From the NCBI RefSeq assembly GCF_003013395.1, contig NZ_PXZM01000049.1, positions 20,591 through 84,590 of the forward strand: 64,000 bases of DNA, given 5' to 3'. The notes beneath the pieces are model-generated. The model was not told the DNA's origin. It worked only from the letters and a program-made list of their open reading frames with translations, and did no database searches. The translations under genes were made by a program, and so were the position numbers. Shown one piece after another: positions 17,029 through 25,718 of the stretch. This DNA is from Brevibacillus fortis. Lineage in GTDB: Bacteria; Bacillota; Bacilli; Brevibacillales; Brevibacillaceae. How positions within the stretch are numbered: position 1 is the stretch's first letter; each line of letters starts with the position of its first letter.

Positions 17029-17060
17029 TTGACTTTCCCCTGTACGGGAACGTTTATAGT
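17029..17060 (+). promoter_or_regulatory. MerR-type promoter with 19-20 bp spacer
   Basis: TTGACT (17029-17034) and TATAGT (17055-17060; or TTATAG one base earlier) are 20 (19) bp apart. The spacer holds the inverted repeat TTCCCCTGTACGGGAA. An over-long spacer with the operator inside it is the signature of promoters twisted into shape by MerR-family activators. It also shows that TTG 17060 cannot be the start codon of the gene. Confidence 0.8.
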
Positions 17061-17095
17061 TGAAAAAAATCATGCTTACAAAGGGGCAATGCGAG

Positions 17096-18109
17096 ATGGA
17101 TTACGACACTTTTCACTTGGGAGAGGTTCGCTTGCAGTCAGGAGTGACACTCCCAAACGCATTTATTGCTTACAAAACGTATGGCACGCTCAACGCAGCC
17201 AAGGATAACGTCATTATATTTCCTACATCGTTTGGAGACCAGCATTACCAAAACGAATGGCTCATCGGAGAAGATAAGGCTTTGAATCCGAAAGAATATT
17301 TTATCATCATTCCCAATATGCTCGGCAACGGCCTATCGTCTTCCCCGAGCAATACAGCAAGCCCGTATGATCAGGCCCATTTTCCACACGTGACGATCTA
17401 CGATAATGTCGCCCTTCAGCATCGACTCATTACGGAGAGGTTTGGCATCCACAAAATTGCGCTGGCAACCGGCTGGTCGATGGGGGCCATCCAGGCTTTT
17501 CATTGGGCGGCGATCTACCCGGATATGGTTGAGCGATTGGCTCCTTTTGCCGGAACCGCAAAAACATGGCCACATAACATCGTCCTCATCGAAGGAATCC
17601 GAGCAGCATTACAGGCGTATACGGCATCTCCCGAGATTGGCTTGCGTACCTTGGGGCGCGTTTATGCGAGCTGGGGGTTTTCACAGCCATTTTACCGCGA
17701 GGCATGCTATAAGGCTTTGGGCTATGAGACACTTTCCGAATTTATCTCAGGATTTTGGGAGGAGAGCTTTCTTCCTTCGGATGCCAACGATTTGCTGGTG
17801 ATGATGTGGACGTGGCAGCATGCCGACATTAGCAAAAACGATAGGTACAACGGAGACTTTGAGACGGCGTTGCGAAGCATCCAAGCACGAACGGTTGTGA
17901 TGCCCGTACGGACTGATTTGTATTTCACGCCAGAAGACAGTGAATATGAGACGAAGCACATCCCTCACGCTACCTTTAATCCGATTGAATCAATCTGGGG
18001 ACACTTGGCTGGGTTTGGACTTAACCCTGTCGATACCGCGTTTATTGATTGCACCTTAAAAGAATTGTTGGGGACTAACCGAAAATACGAAGAAGAGGGA
18101 CACCTATAA
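17096..18109 (+). CDS. MetX-like alpha/beta hydrolase (homoserine O-acetyltransferase family)
   Basis: The 337-residue protein has nucleophile S128 in GWSMGA, an acid in RTDLYFTPEDSE and a base in IWGHLAGFG, with the MetX-like N-terminal fold (LHLGEVRLQSGVTL-type start). It is shorter and more divergent than true MetX, and no methionine genes adjoin it, so acetyl-transfer to homoserine is unproven. It may be a related hydrolase. ATG 17096 fits AAAGGGG and the mapped promoter; TTG 17060 lies on the -10. Expression is probably switched on by the divergent MerR-family protein. Confidence 0.8.
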   Translation: MDYDTFHLGEVRLQSGVTLPNAFIAYKTYGTLNAAKDNVIIFPTSFGDQHYQNEWLIGEDKALNPKEYFIIIPNMLGNGLSSSPSNTASPYDQAHFPHVTIYDNVALQHRLITERFGIHKIALATGWSMGAIQAFHWAAIYPDMVERLAPFAGTAKTWPHNIVLIEGIRAALQAYTASPEIGLRTLGRVYASWGFSQPFYREACYKALGYETLSEFISGFWEESFLPSDANDLLVMMWTWQHADISKNDRYNGDFETALRSIQARTVVMPVRTDLYFTPEDSEYETKHIPHATFNPIESIWGHLAGFGLNPVDTAFIDCTLKELLGTNRKYEEEGHL

Positions 18110-18124
18110 AGGTGCCCCTTCTTT
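18091..18124. terminator. Bidirectional terminator between convergent genes
   Basis: AAGAGGGACACC pairs with GGTGCCCCTTCTT around TATAAA, overlapping the stop codons of both convergent genes. Confidence 0.7.
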
Positions 18125-19727
18125 ATCTTTTCGCCAGGAGCGCCTCGACGGAGTCAGCAATATCCTCCGACAGAAACTCTCGAACCTCACCAAGAGTATG
18201 GCTAATTTTTTCACGTTGCTCATCCTTTAAGCGCAAATAGAACCTTCTATTATATCCTTGCAGCCAATGCTCGACATACAGAATGGCCTCATCGCGTATT
18301 TCTTTTTCCTGCACAACGCATGCTCGTAATAATAATGAAATACTGTCTGCCTTGTTAATCCTCGAGAATAAGAAGAGAATGTTTTTCTTCACATGAAGGC
18401 CCACATCTTTTTCAATCATCTCCCAGAGCATGTCTGCATGATGAAGCTCTACCCTATCCGCTAGTATTTGTCTTGTTTCACGAGATGCGCTTCGCTTATT
18501 GGTTTGTAGAGCCCGGATAAAAACTTCGATGTGGTCTTCTGGATTCAGCATAGCGAGTGCCTTCACGGCTGCTCTTTGTATTCGCTCATTTTCATGGCGC
18601 AAAAACGGAACAATCAATTGATCATCTGCTTTAACACCCGTTTCGCCTACTCCCACTATCGCTATGGGTATCACCTGCTCCTCGGCACCAACCAATTTTT
18701 CCCGATAATAGGCAGCAAAGTCGATTTTCTTTTCTTTCAAATAAAATCGAGCCATTTCTCGGATGGATTTATGCCCATCCAGCAGAGCAGCAAGCAACGC
18801 ATCGGTCGCTTCCTCAGGAAGGTGATCCACATAAGCTTGTAGGGCCAGTTGGCGAATCGGAGGAAAAACGTCACAGCGAATTCGATCGAGCCATCTTCGC
18901 AAGCGATTATTTTCGTCCTGTTTGCACATATGCTTAACCGTCTGGAGCCTGATCAAGGCATCTTTCTGAATCAAAGCCTCCACAATGACCTCATCTGGAT
19001 CGATATCAGGAAGGTTGATTGCCAAATCAAAGCAAAATCGCCGAACAACCGGGTCTTTTGAGCGGAATCCGCTTCGTAACACGTCCCGATTATCTGGATG
19101 ACGAAACATGGCCTCGATCTCCTCTAGGAAATCGGTGAACTTTTCACGGTTATAGTATGCGGACAAATGCTTCAACAAGAAAATAGAATCGAGAAAGTAT
19201 TTTACATAATTCGGACGGAATCTCAGCTTACATGCCTTAAACGCCAGATAACGAATCTTGGGCTGCCAATCATTCAAACGGATCAGTAAAAAAGGGATCT
19301 CCGCACCCGTAATCTGTTTTAACAACGCTTCAATCGCCGCTTCTCTTACATAGCCGTTTCGATGGAAGCTGCAAATTCCGATGAAGCTAAGGTCTGACTC
19401 ATCGTGTATTGGAAAAGCCCGGATATCCTCCGGCAACAATTCATGCCATGCAGCCAACTGGTTTCTATTTGAATAAGGAGTCAATCTCCGTATGTATTGA
19501 TCCAAGCTAATTACATCTTGTTTACGCAGGCGTGACATTATTTGATGGATAGCCGCAAGAGCTGCCTTTCGTATCTCTTCTCTTTTCTCCAAAGCAAATG
19601 GTAAGAGAAAAGTCAGAGTGATCATGCCCCCCATCCTGGCCAAGGAGTGGAGAATTTCTACTTTTCTATCGTCCGATCTATATAATTCCTCAAAAAGCCT
19701 TTGTTCTTCCGGCGTCATTTGTTTCAT
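18123..19727 (-). CDS. HEAT-repeat protein of unknown function
   Basis: The 534-residue all-helical protein has roughly ten HEAT-like units recognisable by repeated aliphatic/Asp-Arg patterns (VRRFCFDLAINLPD, IREMARFYLKEKK, RIQRAAVKALAMLN, IRDEAILYVEHWL). There is no membrane segment and no catalytic motif. Such proteins serve as scaffolds; no partner is evident here. ATG 19727 has AGGAGG upstream and trims 29 residues of a spurious longer frame. Monocistronic, divergent from the DHFR-like gene. Confidence 0.8.
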   Translation of the reverse strand: MKQMTPEEQRLFEELYRSDDRKVEILHSLARMGGMITLTFLLPFALEKREEIRKAALAAIHQIMSRLRKQDVISLDQYIRRLTPYSNRNQLAAWHELLPEDIRAFPIHDESDLSFIGICSFHRNGYVREAAIEALLKQITGAEIPFLLIRLNDWQPKIRYLAFKACKLRFRPNYVKYFLDSIFLLKHLSAYYNREKFTDFLEEIEAMFRHPDNRDVLRSGFRSKDPVVRRFCFDLAINLPDIDPDEVIVEALIQKDALIRLQTVKHMCKQDENNRLRRWLDRIRCDVFPPIRQLALQAYVDHLPEEATDALLAALLDGHKSIREMARFYLKEKKIDFAAYYREKLVGAEEQVIPIAIVGVGETGVKADDQLIVPFLRHENERIQRAAVKALAMLNPEDHIEVFIRALQTNKRSASRETRQILADRVELHHADMLWEMIEKDVGLHVKKNILFLFSRINKADSISLLLRACVVQEKEIRDEAILYVEHWLQGYNRRFYLRLKDEQREKISHTLGEVREFLSEDIADSVEALLAKR

Positions 19728-19814
19728 GTCGATCCTCCTCTTCAAATGAAAATGCGTGCAAGCCCTCGACCCTTTCACATAAAATGGAATAGAGAAAAAA
19801 GGAGGGATTTCCAA

Positions 19815-20366
19815 ATGGCCTCATTAATTTATCATGTCGCCGTATCGTTAGACAATTTCATTGCCGATCAAGCGATGATGGATGGAGACATCGAGAGCAC
19901 GCTCTTTTTATTTGAAGGAGACCATGTACCGGACTTTCTATCTGAAATTCAGCAGTATGACGCCGTATTGATGGGCGCGAAAACATACGAGTTTGGATTT
20001 AAATTCGGTGCCAAGCCAGGTGAACCAGGCTATAAGGGAATCAAGCATTATATTTTCTCTAACTCCATGCAGTTTGAGTCCAACGCCGAGGTCGAGCTGG
20101 TCAAAGGCGATGCCATTGAATTTATCAAGAATCTCAAACAGCAAGAAAGCGGCAAGCTGTGGTTGTGTGGGGGCGGCGAATTGGCAGGCGCGTTGTTGGC
20201 AAATAAAATGATTGATCAATTAGTACTGAAGGTAAATCCGGTGATGGTCGGGGAAGGTACTCTTCTATTTGGCAGTGCCAAGCCACGTCTCAAGCTAGAT
20301 TTAGTGGATATGAAGCAGTATGCGAATGGAGTCATAAAATCTACTTACGATATCGTTTATACGTAA
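19815..20366 (+). CDS. Dihydrofolate reductase/RibD-C family protein
   Basis: The 183-residue protein has the RibD C-terminal fold: SLIYHVAVSLDNFIA at the N-terminus, VLMGAKTYEFG, LWLCGGGELAGALLA (nucleotide-binding glycine loop) and VNPVMVGEGTLLF. The family resembles DHFR, but most such stand-alone proteins have unknown substrates. GGAGGG lies 8 bp ahead of ATG 19815. Confidence 0.85.
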   Translation: MASLIYHVAVSLDNFIADQAMMDGDIESTLFLFEGDHVPDFLSEIQQYDAVLMGAKTYEFGFKFGAKPGEPGYKGIKHYIFSNSMQFESNAEVELVKGDAIEFIKNLKQQESGKLWLCGGGELAGALLANKMIDQLVLKVNPVMVGEGTLLFGSAKPRLKLDLVDMKQYANGVIKSTYDIVYT

Positions 20367-20370
20367 TAAC

Positions 20371-20408
20371 AAAAACAAACGGGACCGTATCGCTCGGCCC
20401 CGTTTTTG
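20371..20408. terminator. Bidirectional terminator
   Basis: AAAAACAAACGGGACCG pairs with CGGCCCCGTTTTTGT between the convergent DHFR-like and CNNM-type genes, giving a T-run on either strand. Confidence 0.85.
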
Positions 20409-20429
20409 TATGCTCCCCCCATCTTTTGA

Positions 20430-21740
20430 TCACGTTACGTCCTGCAATTCACGAGCTGGAACTTCCAATGCTTTCTGAATTTCAATTTTCCGTATGCGAT
20501 GCTTGTCTTTCTTTCTGATCGTAAAGACGAGATCATTGTATTGCCACTCGATACCTTCCTTGAGCGTCGGATTTTGACTGTATAGCCAACCGCCGATCGT
20601 ATCGAGCTCTTCTTCATTAATATTGGCGTTCAGCAAATCGTTGACCTCGGAGAGAAGTACCTTTCCGTCTACAATCACATGGCTGTTCTCTTCCACGATT
20701 TCGATTTCTGCTTTTTCCTCCTCGTCGAACTCATCACGGATCTCACCTACAATCTCCTCCAGAATATCTTCGATCGTAACCATTCCAGAGGTTCCGCCAT
20801 ATTCGTCAATCAGGATGGCGATATGCGTTCTTTGTTTCTGCATTTTTTTCAATAGATCTTTTACAGGTGTAGCCTCCGAAACCGTTAAAAACGGCCGGAT
20901 GAGCTTGGACATATCCAGATTTGGATCATCGGCATAATTCAGAAAGAACTCTTTTGTGTTAATCATTCCGATAATATGATCCTTGTTTTGCGAAATAACC
21001 GGGAAACGGGTATATTGCTCTTCCTTCATGATTCGCAGATTTTGCTCGAGGGTATGTTCCTTGTGCAAGCAGCTCATATCTGTCCGTGGGACCATAATCT
21101 CGCGAGCCAGCATCTCATCAAAGGCAAAGATATTGCTAACGTATCCATACTCAGACTGATTAATTTTGCCGCTCTCATAGCTTTCCGTCAGAATGATTCG
21201 CAGCTCTTCTTCTGAGTGACTTTCTTCATGCTCCTTGGTCGGTTTCATACCGAATGAACGCACGAGCAGAGCAGCAGAGCCATTCAATACCCAGATCGCC
21301 GGGTACATCAATTTATAGAACCAGATAATTGGTTTCGCACATAGTAAGCTAACCGCTTCTGCCTTTTGGATCGCCACTGTTTTTGGTGCCAGTTCCCCGA
21401 CAACCACATGGAGAAACGTAACGAGTAAGTAAGCAATCACAAACGACAGAACTGAAACGACTTGTTCGGGTAAATAAGGCGTAAGAATTGGACTAATGAT
21501 ACTTTCAATCGTCGGTTTCCCCAATACCCCCAAGCCAATAGCCGTCAACGTAATCCCTAATTGACACGCTGACAAATATCCATCCAAGTTACTAACTACT
21601 TTCTGAACAGCAAGAGCATTCTTTCTCCCTTCCATGACCAATTGGTCCACGCGGCTGGGGCGAAGCTTTACAATTGCGAATTCAGTTGCCACAAAAAAAG
21701 CCGTAGCAAAAATCAGAAAAGCAATTAGTAACAAATTCAT
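20430..21740 (-). CDS. CNNM/HlyC-CorC-type membrane protein (hemolysin family)
   Basis: The 436-residue protein has an N-terminal DUF21 domain with about four TM helices (residues 1-190), a CBS pair (about 205-330, EIMVPRTDMSCLHKEHTLEQ) and a C-terminal CorC_HlyC domain (about 345-425, DGKVLLSEVNDLLNANINEE). The family is linked to Mg2+/Co2+ export. ATG 21740 is preferred over TTG 21749 because of the spacing from AGGGGATAGGATA. Monocistronic. Confidence 0.9.
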   Translation of the reverse strand: MNLLLIAFLIFATAFFVATEFAIVKLRPSRVDQLVMEGRKNALAVQKVVSNLDGYLSACQLGITLTAIGLGVLGKPTIESIISPILTPYLPEQVVSVLSFVIAYLLVTFLHVVVGELAPKTVAIQKAEAVSLLCAKPIIWFYKLMYPAIWVLNGSAALLVRSFGMKPTKEHEESHSEEELRIILTESYESGKINQSEYGYVSNIFAFDEMLAREIMVPRTDMSCLHKEHTLEQNLRIMKEEQYTRFPVISQNKDHIIGMINTKEFFLNYADDPNLDMSKLIRPFLTVSEATPVKDLLKKMQKQRTHIAILIDEYGGTSGMVTIEDILEEIVGEIRDEFDEEEKAEIEIVEENSHVIVDGKVLLSEVNDLLNANINEEELDTIGGWLYSQNPTLKEGIEWQYNDLVFTIRKKDKHRIRKIEIQKALEVPARELQDVT

Positions 21741-21947
21741 GGTTAGCAATATCCTATCCCCTCTTCATTAGAAGTCTTCCATGGTCATTGTACGAAACGC
21801 CTCCCCCTCATATCAAAGTTCGCTTATATCCCATTTCGTCTTAATTGTTTGATTATAGGCAGTTTTGCTATTTCAGGTCACTCACCCTTACAGTTGCTGA
21901 CTACAGGCATGGCATACTCACTCATATCCTTCCCTGCCTCCCACTCT

Positions 21948-22712
21948 TTATTCGATAGTGCCCAACTCCAACATGACCGGACAATGATCGCTTCCCATCA
22001 CCTGTGAGTCAATTCCCGCACGCACCAACGACGAAGCCAGTCTTTCCGAAGCGAGAAAATAATCAATCCGCCACCCGATATTCCGCTCTCTTACTTTCGG
22101 CATAAAAGACCACCACGTATAAGCATCGGTCTGATCCGGATAAAAATATCGATAGGTATCCACAAACCCGGCTGCAAGCAACCGCGTCATCTTCTCACGC
22201 TCTTCAGGAGTAAAGCCAGAATTATTGCGATTGGACTTCGCATTCTTTAAATCAATCTCTTGATGGGCTACATTCAGATCCCCACAAACCACCACGGGCT
22301 TCTTCGCATCTAGCTCCAACAAGTAATTCCGAAACCGATCCTCCCATTCCAGCCGATAATCCAATCTCGACAAATCACGCTTCGCATTCGGGGTGTAGAC
22401 CGTGACCAAGTAAAAATCCTGAAACTCCAAAGTAATCACGCGGCCCTCAGGCTCATGGTTTTCTTCCAAGCCGTAACGAACAGAGAGCGGTTTCTTTTTT
22501 GTAAAAATGACCGTTCCGGAATAGCCCTTTTTCTCTGCGTAGTTCCAATATTGATGGTACTCCTCACCGATCTCCATCTCGATCTGCCCTTCTTGCAGCT
22601 TCGTTTCCTGCATGCAAAATATATCGGCGTTCACTTCCTTGAAGTACTCGTAGAAGCCTTTGTTCACACATGCGCGAAGTCCATTTACATTCCAAGAAAT
22701 CAATTTCATCAT
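21948..22712 (-). CDS. exoA: Exodeoxyribonuclease III (ExoA-type AP endonuclease)
   Basis: The 254-residue EEP-fold nuclease has KLISWNVNGLRA, FCMQETKLQ (metal Glu), YTPNAKRDLSRLDYR, VVCGDLNVAHQEIDL and a C-terminal GSDHCPV catalytic His. It cleaves abasic sites and trims 3' blocks; it is the second AP endonuclease here besides endonuclease IV. GAGGAG lies 7 bp ahead of the ATG ATG pair (22712/22709). Confidence 0.93.
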   Translation of the reverse strand: MMKLISWNVNGLRACVNKGFYEYFKEVNADIFCMQETKLQEGQIEMEIGEEYHQYWNYAEKKGYSGTVIFTKKKPLSVRYGLEENHEPEGRVITLEFQDFYLVTVYTPNAKRDLSRLDYRLEWEDRFRNYLLELDAKKPVVVCGDLNVAHQEIDLKNAKSNRNNSGFTPEEREKMTRLLAAGFVDTYRYFYPDQTDAYTWWSFMPKVRERNIGWRIDYFLASERLASSLVRAGIDSQVMGSDHCPVMLELGTIE

Positions 22713-22773
22713 CGCTAATCTCCTCGTCGCCATTCGTTAGATTCTATGGTACACTATCTTTGTTTTCAATTAT

Positions 22774-22829
22774 AGGAGGCTACGACGATGGACATTGCAA
22801 CGGGCATCGCATTCATGAGACTTCGTTAA
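22774..22829 (+). promoter_or_regulatory. Putative macrolide-sensing leader peptide region (MDIATGIAFMRLR)
   Basis: AGGAGG (22774-22779) precedes ATG 22788. The 13-codon frame MDIATGIAFMRLR ends in TAA at 22827-22829. It begins 148 bp ahead of the macrolide phosphotransferase start. The terminal Met-Arg-Leu-Arg equals the arrest motif of the ErmDL leader, where erythromycin-bound ribosomes stall at an Arg-X-Arg-type site. Downstream, CAAAACAC (22864-22871) can pair with GTGTTTG (22892-22898) or with GTGTTTTTG covering the mph ribosome binding region (22925-22933). Attenuation control of mph is inferred from these features. Confidence 0.6.
22788..22829 (+). CDS. 13-residue leader peptide
   Basis: Encodes MDIATGIAFMRLR behind an AGGAGG ribosome binding site 8 bp upstream. 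It is far too short to be a stand-alone enzyme, and its C-terminal MRLR motif points to ribosome stalling in the presence of macrolides. Neither the peptide nor its synthesis is proven. Confidence 0.55.
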   Translation: MDIATGIAFMRLR

Positions 22830-22935
22830 AATCGACAAGACCCTATGTAGGCTCAGCCATTTTCAAAACACGGAATGGGATGAGTTTATTTGTGTTTGAT
22901 TGATTCTAACTATTCATAAATGAGGTGTTTTTGTT

Positions 22936-23859
22936 ATGTCAAAAAATAATGTAGAGCAAATCCTTTCCATCGCGAAAAATAACGGAATCCTTGTAGACCC
23001 AACTACCGTGAAGGTTAATGAATCCGGCTTGGATTTCCTTGCGATTTTTGCAAGTACAATAGATGGCGTCCCATGGGTATTGCGCCAACCGCGAAGAGAC
23101 GATGTCATCGAAACTGCTCGTTACGAGAAAAAGGTGTTAGATCTCGTATCCAGTCAGTTGAGTGTAGAAGTGCCGCATTGGCAGGTTCATACGTCTGAAT
23201 TCATCGCTTATCCGATCCTCGCTGGCACACCGATGGCGACAATCAATATGGAAACAAAGAATTATGATTGGTATCTGAATCCTGAATCTCTCCCTGAACT
23301 GTGCATACAAACGTGGGCGGAAGCATTGGTGGAATTACACGGTATTCATGATGATCTTGCTCGAGATGCTGGTATCCGAGTCAAGCAGCCTAGCGAAGTA
23401 CGCGAAAGCCTTCGAGAAAAGATGAATGAAGTCAAACGCGTCTTTGGAGTTTCTCAAATGCTATGGGATCGTTGGCAAAAATGGCTTGCGGATGACACAT
23501 TCTGGCCTGCTCACTCCGCTCTCGTGCATGGTGACCTTCATCCGGGGCATATCCTGGTTGCTGAAAACGGCAAGGTAACGGGGCTCCTGGATTGGACGGA
23601 GGCAGAGGTCGCTGACCCTTCTATTGATTTCACGGTCTTTTACATGCTGTTCGGAGATACGGGCTTGGCTGATTTCATCAATCGGTATGAGAAAGCAGGA
23701 GGTCGTGTATGGCCGCGTATGCATGAGCATATCGCAGAGATGACATCAGCGTATCCCGTCATTCTCGCCATCTTCGCATTGAAATCAGGCCTGGAAGAGT
23801 TCAAGATCATGGCACGACAAGCTCTGGGTGTCGACGAAAACGGTAAAGAGATCTCTTAA
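22936..23859 (+). CDS. mph: Macrolide 2'-phosphotransferase (Mph family)
   Basis: The 307-residue protein kinase-like antibiotic kinase has ATP-binding N-lobe residues (PWVLRQPRRDDV), catalytic D200 in VHGDLHPGH and metal-binding D219 in GLLDWTEAEV. Mph enzymes phosphorylate the 2'-OH of the desosamine sugar and inactivate erythromycin-type macrolides. Length and motifs match the family; the subclass is not assigned. The start has GAGGTG 9 bp upstream. It is preceded by a probable macrolide-responsive leader, which fits inducible resistance. Confidence 0.88.
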   Translation: MSKNNVEQILSIAKNNGILVDPTTVKVNESGLDFLAIFASTIDGVPWVLRQPRRDDVIETARYEKKVLDLVSSQLSVEVPHWQVHTSEFIAYPILAGTPMATINMETKNYDWYLNPESLPELCIQTWAEALVELHGIHDDLARDAGIRVKQPSEVRESLREKMNEVKRVFGVSQMLWDRWQKWLADDTFWPAHSALVHGDLHPGHILVAENGKVTGLLDWTEAEVADPSIDFTVFYMLFGDTGLADFINRYEKAGGRVWPRMHEHIAEMTSAYPVILAIFALKSGLEEFKIMARQALGVDENGKEIS

Positions 23860-23868
23860 TGAATAACC

Positions 23869-23901
23869 AACCACCGTCCCAGATTGGAGGCGGTGGTTTC
23901 T
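23869..23901 (+). terminator. mph terminator
   Basis: AACCACCG (23869-23876) pairs with CGGTGGTT (23891-23898), followed by TCTCT. The T-run is weak. Confidence 0.6.
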
Positions 23902-24001
23902 CTACGTAAATAGCTATATTGAGCCATTACTGTCTTGGAAATAAGGTGTTACAATAAATCGGCTAATTTGGACTAAACTTATAAAAATAGATGGAGTGAA
24001 T

Positions 24002-24322
24002 ATGATGAAGCGAGGACCTCTTCTTGGCATTTTTGCTGTGGTCGTAGTAGCAGGCGTGCTTTCCATTCCTATGGAGGTGGGCCCTGCTCCCGATACACGC
24101 TTGATCCTGGAGCATACGAACAAGACTTACATCTCACCCCCCTGTTATGAGCAAGCAAACAAAACAAACAATCTAGCCGAAGCTGATATACAAAAAGCGC
24201 AGGAATTGAATTATCAGCCAGAATCCAGCTGCACGGCTAATTCACTCGCACCCGTCAAACAACCGATTGCTTCCATACTCGCCCAAAATCTTGGAATCAA
24301 ACAAAGCCAATGGGATTGGTAA
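24002..24322 (+). CDS. Small exported or membrane-anchored hypothetical protein
   Basis: About 106 residues. The N-terminal hydrophobic segment (about 6-24, LLGIFAVVVVAGVLSI) is preceded by basic residues, consistent with a signal anchor. The soluble part has two cysteines (PPCYEQ, SSCTAN) that could form an extracytoplasmic disulfide. No family recognised. GGAGTG precedes ATG 24002 (ATG 24005 is an alternative). Confidence 0.65.
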   Translation: MMKRGPLLGIFAVVVVAGVLSIPMEVGPAPDTRLILEHTNKTYISPPCYEQANKTNNLAEADIQKAQELNYQPESSCTANSLAPVKQPIASILAQNLGIKQSQWDW

Positions 24323-24437
24323 GTGCACTACGTTCTGGTTCACGAATTGTTCAAGGATAATAGCTCATGTGAGCCATCTCCTTTTATCAACAAAGTTTAT
24401 ATAATCATCAAGAACGTCATCGAGAGGGGTATCCTGC

Positions 24438-24947
24438 ATGCTATTTAAGAAGTGGAACCGTAACTTCCACCGCTACATCGGACTCATTGTTAGTGTTTTC
24501 TTACTGATGTGGGCCATTACTGGTTTTCTCCTGTTAAATGTTCCTTGGTATCAGGAAAAAGCCACAGACTTGAAAACCACCATGATCGAGGTACCTGCAA
24601 AACCAGAAGAGCTAACCATTGCCTACGTGGGGGAAAAGTTAGTAGAAACTGGTGAGTATTCTTGGGGTGAAATCAGATCGATTGCAAAATCAGGTGACTC
24701 TTTCAAGGTTTACGTCAGCAGAGAACCTATTCTGCGGCTGACCGTTTCTTCCGAAGGGCATATCACAGCCTTGAAACAAGATCCCATTTTAGATTTCTTC
24801 TACGGATTGCATGTGGGTGAATGGGAAGACCTTAACTATGTGACTGTGTTAGAAATTATCTCTATCTTAACTGCTTTTCTTGTCATCTCCGGGCTCATTT
24901 ACTTCCTGCCCAAACGCTGGTTTAAGAAACGTGAAACGAAAATATAA
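24438..24947 (+). CDS. PepSY-associated transmembrane protein
   Basis: The 169-residue protein has two TM helices (about 12-34 and 137-157) around an extracytoplasmic PepSY-like domain. The motifs FHRYIGLIVSVF at the start and FFYGLHVGEWEDL before TM2 are characteristic of PepSY-TM proteins. The longer members (PiuB type) are linked to iron uptake or reductases; this is a short version. GAGGGG precedes ATG 24438. No iron gene is adjacent. Confidence 0.8.
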   Translation: MLFKKWNRNFHRYIGLIVSVFLLMWAITGFLLLNVPWYQEKATDLKTTMIEVPAKPEELTIAYVGEKLVETGEYSWGEIRSIAKSGDSFKVYVSREPILRLTVSSEGHITALKQDPILDFFYGLHVGEWEDLNYVTVLEIISILTAFLVISGLIYFLPKRWFKKRETKI

Positions 24948-24960
24948 AGGCTTCGGCCAT

Positions 24961-25001
24961 AAAAAAAGAGCGTTAGCTATAGCAGCTAATGCTCTTTTTT
25001 T
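24961..25001. terminator. Bidirectional terminator
   Basis: AAAAAAAGAGCGTTAGCT pairs with AGCTAATGCTCTTTTTTT (one mismatch) between convergent genes. Confidence 0.92.
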
Positions 25002-25003
25002 GA

Positions 25004-25528
25004 TTAATAGTACGGAGAAATCATGATGTAAACAATGACACCCGTCGCACTGACATACAACCACATCGGCATCGTCCAGCGGGCGATTTTTTTATGTTTT
25101 TCCACTTTCATGTTGAGTCCACGTGCAGTCGTAATCAGCGCAAATGGAACGATAAGCGCCGACAACAGGATATGCGTAATCAGGATGAAGTAATAGATCG
25201 GCCGCAGAATTCCCTCTCCTCCGTAGGAAGTGCTAGGTGCCATTCCGTGGTAAATCACATAGGAAACCAAGAAGAGAGCTGTTGTGGAGAAGGCTGCAAA
25301 AATATATCCTCGATGCATCTTCATGTTTTTGAACTTCACGATGGAAACAAGTGCGGCAATCAGAAATACAAAGGTAAAACTGTTCATGACCGCATTAAAA
25401 AACGGCAGAAACGTAAGGTCGAGATGGCTGAAATCATTGTTCTTCGGCATGAAGTACAAGATGGCGATGAGCGTGTTAATCGCTATGGTGAGGATAACGA
25501 TAATCGGCGTATAGTTGCGTTGTTTCAT
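25004..25528 (-). CDS. DUF420 membrane protein (CtaM/YozB-like)
   Basis: The 174-residue protein has about five TM helices. Conserved histidines lie at HLDLTFLPFFNAVMN, MKMHRGYI, YVIYHGMAP and LITHILLSAL. DUF420 proteins such as staphylococcal CtaM are needed to mature heme-copper cytochrome oxidase. It stands alone here, away from cta genes, so the role is by family only. The start at 25528 follows AAAAAGGAGC. Confidence 0.85.
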   Translation of the reverse strand: MKQRNYTPIIVILTIAINTLIAILYFMPKNNDFSHLDLTFLPFFNAVMNSFTFVFLIAALVSIVKFKNMKMHRGYIFAAFSTTALFLVSYVIYHGMAPSTSYGGEGILRPIYYFILITHILLSALIVPFALITTARGLNMKVEKHKKIARWTMPMWLYVSATGVIVYIMISPYY

Positions 25529-25682
25529 TCTTATGCTCCTTTTTTCTCAGATCATGAATGCGTGTCCCGCTTTAGTCTACCCATTGACTAGCCCGGACAT
25601 TGGCTGTTAAATGCGGTTAGCCAGTCCAGTCCTCCTAATGATAAACGAAGTATGTATGCCGTACAAAGGCGAATTGATGAAC

Positions 25683-25712
25683 AAAAAAGAGACCAACAAA
25701 TGTTGGTCCCTT
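25683..25712 (-). terminator. Terminator of the amino-acid permease gene
   Basis: The minus strand reads GGGACCAACA TTTG TTGGTCTC followed by TTTTTT. Confidence 0.88.
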
Positions 25713-25718
25713 TCGTTA

